A program made the translations under genes and the position numbers. 64,000 bases of DNA from Eurosta solidaginis. Taxonomy: Eukaryota > Arthropoda > Insecta > Diptera > Tephritidae. The DNA is taken from positions 76,727,183 to 76,791,182 of the forward strand of contig NC_090321.1 of the NCBI RefSeq assembly GCF_040869045.1, in the 5' to 3' direction. A model generated the notes under the pieces. It saw nothing but the letters and a program-made list of their open reading frames with translations, was not told where the DNA came from and did no database searches. Below are positions 55,101-64,000 of this stretch, piece after piece (position 1 is the stretch's first letter; every line of letters begins with the position of its first letter).

Positions 55101-58100
55101 GGGATCCCGGACGAATCCCAAAAACCATCCAGAAATGATGCCGGTAGGTATCCCAAATGATCCCGAAATAATCCCGAAATGACCTCGTCGGCATCCCGGA
55201 CGGATACCGAAAATTATCCAGAAATGATGCCGGAAAGATCCACAAATGATCCCCTAATAGTCCCGAAATTACCATGATGGGATCCCGGACGGATCCCGAA
55301 AACCATTCAGAAATGATGCCGGAAGAGCCCCCAAATGATCCCGAAAAAGTCCCCAAATGACCCCGACGATATCCCGGACGGATCCCGAAAACCATCCAGA
55401 AATGATGCCGGAAGAGCCCCCAAATGATCCCGAAAAAGTCCCCAAATGACCACGACGATATCCCGGACGGATTCCGAAAACCATCCAGAAACGCCCCGGA
55501 AGTGTTTCCAAAAGTTCCCGAAGTAGTCCCAAAAAAACCCGAAATGACAACGACACGATTCTAGACTTATCCAGATAACCACACAGAAATGATGCCTGAA
55601 GGGTACCAAATTGATCCCGAAATAGTCCCGAAAAAGTTCCGAAATTACCCTGACGGGCTCCCGGACGGATCTCAGAAACCATCCAGAAAATATCCAGGAA
55701 GGGTCCCTAAATTATCCCGACTAACTCCAGAAAAAGTTCCGAAATGGCTCCGAGGGGATCCACGATGGATCGCGAAAACCATACAGAAATGATTCCGGAA
55801 GGATTCCAAAATGATCCCGAAATAGTCCGGAATTGACCCAGATGGGATCCCGCACAGATCCAGAAATGATCCCGGAAGGGTGCAAAAACTATCCCAGAAA
55901 AGTAACAAAAAATCCCGAAATGGCTCCTACGGCATCCCGGACGGATCCAGAAATGATCTCGGAAGGGTCCCCAAATGATCCCAAAATGGTCCCGAAATGA
56001 CCCTGATGGATCCGGCAAACCATCAAGAAATTATGCCGAAAGGGTCCCAAAATGATCCCGAAATAATACAGAAAAAGTCACGAAACGACCCCTAGAGGAT
56101 CCCCAAATGATCCCGTATTAGCCCCGAAAAGGTCCCGAAATAACCCCGACGGGATCCCGGACAAATCCCGAAAACCATCCAGAAATGATGCCGGAAGGAA
56201 TCCCAAATGATTCCGTAAAAGTCCCGCATTGATTCCGACGGGATCCCGAACGGATACCGAAAATCATCCAGAAGTGACGCCGGAAAGGTCCTCAAATGAT
56301 CACCTAATAGTCCCGAAATGACCCTTAAGGAGTCATGGACGGATCCCATAAACCATCCAGAAATGATCCCGATATATTCCCGAAGAAGTCCCGAAATGAC
56401 CCTGACGGGATCTCGAACGCACCCCTAAATGACCCTGACGGGATTCCGGACAGATCCCGAAATCCATCCATAAATGATCTTGGGAGGGACCCCAAATGAT
56501 GCCGAAAAAGTCCCGCAATGATTCCGAGGGGATCCTGATCGGATACCGATAACCATCCAGAAGTGATGCCGGAAAGGTCCTCAAATGATCACCTAATACC
56601 AAAATGACCCTGACGGCATCCCGGACTGATCCCAAAATCCATCCAGAAATGATCTTGGGAAGGTCCCAAAATTATCCCGAAATAGTCTCGGAAAAGTTCA
56701 GAAATTACCCTGACGGGTTCCCGGACGAATCCTGAAAGCCATCTCTAAATGATCCCGAAAAAGTCCCGAAATGACCCTGACTGGACCCCGAAAGGATCCC
56801 GAAAACTATCCAGAAATGATGCCGGAAATGTCCTCAAATGATCACCTAATAGTTCCGAAAAGACCCTGACGGGATCCCGAACGGACCCCGACAACTATCT
56901 AGAAATGATGCCGAAAGGGCCCGCAAATGATCCCGTATTAGTCGAGAAAAAGTCCCGAAATGAACCCGACGGGATGCCGGACGAATCCCAAAAACCAGCC
57001 AGAAATGATGCCGGAAGGGACACCAAATGATCCCGAAAAAGTCCCGCAATAATTCCGACGGGATCCTGAGCGGATACCGAAAACCATCCAGAAGTGATGC
57101 CGAAAAGGTCCTCAAATGATCACCTAATAGTCCCAAAATGACCCTGACGGCATCCCGGACAGATCCCGAAATCCATCCAGAAATGATCTTGGGAGGGTCC
57201 CAAAATTATCCCGAAATAGTCTGGGAAAAGTCCAGAAATTACCCTGACGGATACCGGACGAATCCTGAAAACCAATCTTAAATGATGCCGAAAAAGTCCC
57301 GAAATGACCCTGATGGGACCCGGAAAGGATCCCGAAAACTAACCAGAAATGATGCCGGAAAGGTCCTCAAATGATCTCCCAATAGTTCCGAAAAGACCCT
57401 GACGGGATCCCGAACGGATCCCGACAACTATCCAGAAATGATACCGAAAGGGCCCGCAAATGATCCCGTATTAGTCGAGAAAAAGTCCCGAAATGACCCC
57501 GACGGGATGCCGGACGAATCCCAAAAACCATCCAGAAATGATTTTGGAAGGGACCCCAATGATCCCGAAAAAGTCCCGCAATTATTCCAACGGGAATCTG
57601 AACGGATACCGAAAACCATCCAGAAGTGATGCCGGAACGGTCCTCAAATGCTCACCTAATAGTCCCAAAATGACCCTGAGGGCATCCCGGACAAATCCCG
57701 AAATCCATCCAGAAATGATCTTGGGATGGTCCCAAAATGATCCCGAAATAGTCTCGGAAAAGTCCAGAAATTACCCTGACGGGTTCCCGGACGAATCCTG
57801 AAATGATTCCGAAAAAGCCCCGAAATGACCCTGACGGGATCCCGAAAGGATTCCAAAAACTATCAAGAAATGATGCCGGGAAGGTCCTCAAATGATCCCC
57901 TAATAGTTCCGAAATGACCGTGACGGGATCCCGAACGGATCCCGACAACTATCCAGAAATTATGCCGAAAGGGTCCGCAAATGATCCCGTATTAGTCGAG
58001 AAAAAGTCCCGAAATGACCCCGACGGGATCCCAAAAACCATCCAGAAATGATGCCGGTAGGTATCCCAAATGATCCCGAAATAATCCCGAAATGACCTCT

Positions 58101-60800
58101 TCGGCATCCCGGACGGATACCGAAAATTATCCAGAAATGATGCCGGAAAGGTCCACAAATGATCCCCTAATAGTCCCGAAATTACCCTGATGGGATCCCG
58201 GACGGATCCCGAAAACCATCCAGAAATGATGCCGGAAGAGCCCCCAAATGATCCCGAAAAAGTCCCCAAATGACCACGACGATATCCCGGACGGATCCCG
58301 AAAACCATCCAGAAATGATGCCGGAAGAGCCCCCAAATGATCCCGAAAAAGTCCCCAAATGACCCCGACGAGATCCCGCACGGATCCCGAAAACCATCCA
58401 GAAATGATGCCGGAAGAGCCCCAAATGATCCCGAAAAAGTCCCCAAATGACCCCGACATACTCCAGAAAAGGTTCCGAAATGGCTATGAGGGAATCAACG
58501 ACGGATCGCGAAAACCATACAGAAATGATTCCGGAAGGATCCCAAAATGATCCCGAAATAGTCCGGAAATGGCCCAGATGGGATCCCGCACAGATCCAGA
58601 AATGATCCCGGAAGGGTCCAAAAACTATCCCGGAAAAGTAACAAAAAATCCCGAAATGGCTCCTACGGCATCCCGGACGGATCCAGAAATGATCTCGGAA
58701 GGGTCCCCAAATGATCCCAAAATGGTCCCGAAATGACCCTGATGGATCCGGCAAACCATCAAGAAATTATGCCGGAAGGGTCCCCAAATGATCCCGAAAT
58801 AAAACAGAAAAAGTCACGAAACGACCCCTAGAGGATCCCCAAATGATCCCGTATTAGCCCCAGAAAAGTCCCAAAATGACCCTGACGGGATCCCGAAAGG
58901 ATTCCGAAAACAATACAGAAATGATGCCGGAAAGGTCCTCAAATGATCCCCTAATAGTCCCGAAATGACCGTGACGGGATCCCGACAACTATCCAGAAAT
59001 GATGCCGAAAGGGTCCGCAAATGATCCCGTATTAGTCGAAAAAAAGTCCCGAAAGGACCACGACGGGATCCCGGACGAATCCCAAAAACCATCCAGAAAT
59101 GATGCCGGTAGGTATCCCAAATGATCCCGAAATAGTCCCGAAATGACCTCGTCGGCATCCCGGACGGATCCCGAAAATTATCCAGAAATGATGCCGGAAA
59201 GGTTCCCAAATGATCCCCTAATAGTCCCGAAATTACCCTAATGGGATCCCGGACGGATCCCGAAAACCATCCAGAAATGATGCCGAAAGGGTTCCCAAAT
59301 GATCCCGTATTAGTCGCGAAAAAGTCCCGAAATGACCCCGACGGGATCCCGGACGGATCCCGAAAACCATCCAGAAATGATGCCGAAAGGGTTCCCAAAT
59401 GATCCCGTATTAGTCGCGAAAAAGTCCCGAAATGACCCCGACGGGATCCCGGACGGATCCCGAAAACCATCCAGAAATGATGCCGGATGAGCCCCAAAAT
59501 GATCCCGAAAAAGTCCCCAAATGACCCCGACGAGATCCCGGACGGATCCCGAAAACCATCCAGAAATGATGTCGGAAGAGCCCCCAAATGATCCCGAAAA
59601 AGTCCCCAAATGACCCCGACAATATCCCGGACGGATCCCGAAAACCATCCAGAAATGATGCCGGAAGAGCCCTCAAATGATCCCGAAAAAGTCCCCATAT
59701 GACCCCGACGAGATCCCGCACGGATCCCGAAAACCATCCAGAAATGATGCCGGAAGGGTCCCCAAATGATCGCGAAATAGTCCCGAAATGATTCCGGAAT
59801 AGTCCCGAAAATGTTCCAAAATAACCCCGACGGGATCCCGGACGGATCCCGTAAACTATACAGAAATGATCCCGGAAGGGTCCCAAAATGATCCCGAAAT
59901 AGTCCCGAAAAAGTCCCGAAATTACCCGGGCGTAATCCCGGACCGATCCCGAACACCATCCAGAAATGATCCCGGAAGGGTCTCGATATGACCCTTACGG
60001 GATTACAAATAAGGTGAAGCTAATTATAAAACCATGTTAATAAGGCAGCAGGCGCATTGGAGCGAATAAAAAGTTAGATAGAAACATACAGGTAAAGCTA
60101 ATAAAAGCGTGCTAATAAAAACAATTGATGGAGGGCGGATGGCGGGAGTAGAGGAGAGGACCACTGATCGTTCCTCCAAAATTGTCTAGATCTCGTTCTG
60201 TATGTACCAGATACCAAAAACTATTGATTTAGGAGAAAATTTAGATTGAGTTATAACAATTTATGGATTTTACACCAGAGGGGGAGATAAAGGGGGGCGG
60301 GCGGAGGGTGTCACTGCTTACTTTGTAAGCCCTCGACTTATTTGATCCCTTGAGTCTGTGATATTGGTGAAGGCCAGTATACGTAAAGTTATAATGTGTA
60401 AAAATTATGAAAAATAATTTCTCGAAGGGTCGTGGGACCCCCACCCCTCTTTCCATGTTCGAAAAAAATTTCGCTAGTATACTACTGTCTGTGTCCCAAA
60501 TTTCATCAAAATCCGTGTAGCCATTCTGGCGTGATTCAGACGCAAAGACGAAAAAATATAATAATTAAATTATAACTGTTCTCAGGGGGCGGGGACCACG
60601 CCCTTTTGAAAAATATATAGCTAGTAGATCCTTCTAGACTATTGGATATATGTGTGCAAAATTTCATCCAAATCGGTCCAGCCGTTCTTGCGTTATTGAG
60701 TCACAAAGACAAACGTCTGGACAAACATCCAAACATCCAAACATCTAAACATCCAAACATCCAAACATCTTAACATCCAAACTTTCCCATTTATAATATA
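52109..60800. repeat. 8692-bp repeat unit 1 with satellite interior
   Basis: Begins CTAGCCTTTACCCGCGGCCC at 52109; the identical start recurs at 60801, directly after the end of this unit (TTCCCATTTATAATATA). The head is 52109-52260, the satellite 52260-59990 and the tail 59990-60800. The tail contains TTTCATCAAAATCCGTGTAG, TTTCATCCAAATCGGTCCAG and an AAACATCC microsatellite (60724-60780), which resemble the 3' ends of insect RTE-type or related nonautonomous elements. The ~212-bp head segment is itself duplicated (about 52190-52400 and 52415-52620). Confidence 0.8.
52260..59990. repeat. Hierarchical satellite array, GATCCCGAAA type
   Basis: Monomers of about 89 bp (58205 to 58294) and 100 bp (59256 to 59356, exact duplicate) are built from variants of AAATGATCCCGAAA, AAATGACCCCGACGGGATCC and CCATCCAGAAATGATGCCGG. 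A 2914-bp higher-order repeat is visible: the marker TGACAACGACACGATTCTAG is at 52631 and 55545 (and 61107). No gene is called in it. Confidence 0.85.
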
Positions 60801-63800
60801 CTAGCCTTTACCCGCGGCCCCGTCCGCAAGGAGAAAATGAAATATGTGGGCTATTCACGTTAGCCTGCTTATAAAGTTATCTGTTTAAATTTTTTTTTCT
60901 GTCTAATGCATTTTATTTTTGTAATTGGGTAAAAAAAAGAACTTTATGAGCTGATAACCTGATAGGATCCCAAAATGATAACGAAATTATCCAGAAAAAG
61001 CCACGAAATGACCCCGACGCTATCGCGGACGGATCCCGAAAACCATCCAGAAACGCCCCGGAAGTGTTTCCAAAAGTTCCCGAAGTAGTCCCAAAAAAAC
61101 CCGAAATGACAACGACACGATTCTAGACTTATCCAGATAACCACACAGAAATGATGCCTGAAGGGTACCAAATTGATCCCGAAATAGTCCCGAAAAAGTT
61201 CCGAAATTACCCTGACGGGCTCCCGGATCTCAGAAACCATCCAGAAAATATCCAGGAAGGGTCCCTAAATTATCCCGACTAACTCCAGAAAAAGTTCCGA
61301 AATGGCTCCGAGGGGATCCACGATGGATCGCGAAAACCATACAGAAATGATTCCGGAAGGATTCCAAAATGATCCCGAAATAGTCCGGAATTGACCCAGA
61401 TGGGATCCCGCACAGATCCAGAAATGATCCCGGAAGGGTGCAAAAACTATCCCGGAAAAGTAACAAAAAATCCCGAAATGGCTCCTACGGCATCCCGGAC
61501 GGATCCAGAAATGATCTCGGAAGGGTACCCAAATGATCCCAAAATGGTCCCGAAATGACCCTGATGGATCCGGCAAACCATCAAGAAATTATGCCGAAAG
61601 GGTCCCAAAATGATACAGAAAAAGTCACGAAGCGACCCCTAGAGGATCCCCAAATGATCCCCTATTAGCCCCGAAAAGGTCCCGAAATAAGCCCGACGGG
61701 ATCCCGGACAAATCCCGAAAACCATCCAGAAATGATGCCGGAAGGAATCCCAAATGATTCCGTAAAAGTCCCGCATTGATTCCGACGGGATCCCGAACGG
61801 ATACCGAAAATCATCCAGAAGTGATGCCGGAAAGGTCCTCAAATGATCACCTAATAGTCCCGAAATGACCCTTAAGGGGTCATGGATGGATCCCATAAAC
61901 CATCCAGAAATGATCTCAATATATTCCCGAAGAAGTCCCGAAATGACCCTGACGGGATCTCGAACGCACCCCTAAATTACCCTGACGGGATCCCGGACAG
62001 ATCCCGAAATCCATCCAGAAATGATCTTGGGAGGGACCCCAAATGATCCCGAAAAAGTCCCGCAATGATTCCGAGGGGATCCTGATCGGATACCGATAAC
62101 CATCCAGAAGTGATGCCGGAAAGGTCCTCAAATGATCACCTAATACCAAAATGACCCTGACGGCATCCCGGACTGATCCCAAAATCCATCCAGAAATGAT
62201 CTTGGGAAGGTCCCAAAATTATCCCGAAATAGTCTCGGAAAAGTTCAGAAATTACCCTGACGGGTTCCCGGACGAATCCTGAAAGCCATCTCTAAATGAT
62301 CCCGAAAAAGTCCCGAAATGACCCTGACTGGACCCCGAAAGGATCCCGAAAACTATCCAGAAATGATGCCGGAAATGTCCTCAAATGATCACCTAATAGT
62401 TCCGAAAAGACCCTGACGGGATCCCGAACGGATCCCAACAACTATCTAGAAATGATGCCGAAAGGGCCCGCAAATGATCCCGTATTAGTCGAGAAAAAGT
62501 CCCGAAGTGAACCCGACGGGATGCCGGACGAATCCCAAAAACCAGCCAGAAATGATGCCGGAACTGACACCAAATGATCCCGAAAAAGTCCGGCAATAAT
62601 TCCGACGGGATCCTGAGCGGATACCGAAAACCATCCAGAAGTGATGCCGAAAAGGTCCTCAAATGATCACCTAATAGTCCCAAAATGACCCTGACGGCAT
62701 CCCGGACAGATCCCGAAATCCATCCAGAAATGATCTTGGGAGGGTCCCAAAATTATCCCGAAATAGTCTGGGAAAAGTTCAGAAATTACCCTGACGGATA
62801 CCGGACGAATCCTGAAAACCAATCTTAAATGATGCCGAAAAAGTCCCGAAATGACCCTGATGGGACCCGGAAAAGATCCCGAAAACTAACCAGAAATGAT
62901 GCCGGAAATGTCCTCAAATGATCACCTAATAGTTCCGAAAAGACCCTGACGGGATCCCGAACGGATCCCGACAACTATCCAGAAATGATACCGAAAGGGC
63001 CCGCAAATGATCCCGTATTAGTCGAGAAAAAGTCCCGAAATGACCCCGACGGGATGCCGGACGAATCCCAAAAACCATCCAGAAATGATTTTGGAAGGGA
63101 CCCCAATGATCCCGAAAAAGTCCTGCAATTATTCCGACGGGAATCTGAACGGATACCGAAAACCATCCAGAAGTGATGCCGGAACGGTTCTCAAATGCTC
63201 ACCTAATAGTCCCAAAATGACCCTGAGGGCATCCCGGACAAATCCCGAAATCCATCCAGAAATGATCTTGGGAAGGTCCCAAAATGATCCCGAAATAGTC
63301 TCGGAAAAGTCCAGAAATTACCCTGACGGGTTCCTGGACGAATCCTGAAAGCCATCCTTAAATGATCCCGAAAAAGCCCCGAAATGACCCTGACGGGATC
63401 CCGAAAGGATTCCAAAAACTATCCAGAATGAATGATGCCGGGAAGGTCCTCAAATGATCCCCTAATAGTTCCGAAATGACCGTGACGGGATCCCGAACGG
63501 ATCCCGACAACTATCCAGAAGTTATGCCGAAAGGGTCCGCAAATGATCCCGTATTAGTCGAGAAAAAGTCCCGAAATGACCCCGACGGGATCCCGGACGA
63601 ATCCCAAAAACCATCCAGAAATGATGCCGGTAGGTATCCCAAATGATCCCGAAATAATCCCGAAATGACCTCGTCGGCATCCCAGACAGATACCGAAAAT
63701 TATCCAGAAATGATGCCGGAAAGGTCCACAAATGATCCCCTAATAGTCCCGAAATTATCCTGATGGGATCCCGGACGGATCCCGAAAACCATCCAGAAAT

Positions 63801-64000
63801 GATGCCGGAAGAGCCACCAAATGATCCCGAAAAAGTCCCCAAATGACCCCGACGATATCCCGGACGGATCCCGAAAACCATCCAGAAATGATGCCGGAAG
63901 AGCCCCCAAATGATCCCGAAAAAGTCCCCAAATGACCCCGACGAGATCCCGCACGGATCCCGAAAACCATCCAGAAATGATGCCGGAAGAGCCCCAAATG
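60801..64000. repeat. 8.7-kb repeat unit 2, right-truncated by the window
   Basis: Same head as 52109 and the same order of satellite variants, offset ~8.48 kb from unit 1's first and ~5.56 kb from its second higher-order copy. It runs to the window edge. Confidence 0.85.

Noticed and set aside
53178..59959. Numerous 60-380 codon frames on both strands of the satellite
   Set aside because: Period lengths are not multiples of three, frames rotate between monomers, and sequence is explained by the repeat composition.

Overview
The window is eukaryotic nuclear DNA from a higher dipteran fly, most likely a tephritid-like fruit fly. The reasons are short introns with GT..AG ends, insect orthologues of selenophosphate synthetase 2, HMG-D/Z and Tango11/MFF, and a heavy load of dipteran-style transposable elements. 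The species cannot be named from sequence alone. Family labels such as LINE-A, LINE-B, repeat B, SINE-F and SINE-G are local to this report.

Host or host-like genes are few: (1) a three-exon DUF7869-type gene running off the left edge (3-1614, +); (2) an intronless selenophosphate synthetase 2 gene (3882-5012, -) whose codon 24 is an in-frame UGA at the catalytic selenocysteine site, so a conventional start call would lose its N-terminus; (3) a two-coding-exon HMG-D/HMG-Z chromatin gene (20307-20718, +); (4) a single-exon DUF4780-like, Arg/Ser-rich nuclear protein gene (22886-24286, +); (5) the last exon of Tango11/mitochondrial fission factor (41560-41832, -).

Most of the rest is mobile DNA. 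LINE-A is a non-LTR retrotransposon with a 2A-like motif, two PHD-type fingers, an AP-type endonuclease and a reverse transcriptase. It has one near-complete copy with a target duplication (45171-49220, +), one internally deleted copy with a target duplication (5719-9049, -), one 5'-truncated copy (33913-35224, -) and scrambled pieces (24755-27085). LINE-B has an RNase H domain and occurs as truncated copies at 11665-13243, 35709-36825, 38711-39320 and 27420-27775. There are two well-bounded tRNA-derived SINE-F copies (22198-22515, 49505-49867) and a palindromic SINE-G insertion (42691-43956). DNA-transposon derivatives include a nested pair of 238-bp hAT-like MITEs, three PIF/Harbinger-type deletion derivatives, a 2-kb long-TIR element with 10-bp target duplication, and many short hairpin MITEs. 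A probable solo LTR lies at 32227-32737.

The right-hand 12 kb (52109-64000) is a hierarchical satellite. Degenerate GATCCCGAAA-type subunits make roughly 89-100 bp monomers, which make a 2914-bp higher-order repeat, all inside an 8692-bp unit that begins to repeat at 60801. A decayed Pif1/Helitron helicase fragment (51267-51772) sits just upstream.

Most worth a second look are the recoded UGA in SPS2, the 2A-like/PHD N-terminus of LINE-A, the PIF-type MITEs that keep the first codons of two convergent genes, the inverted SINE dimer, and the satellite with retroelement-like unit ends.
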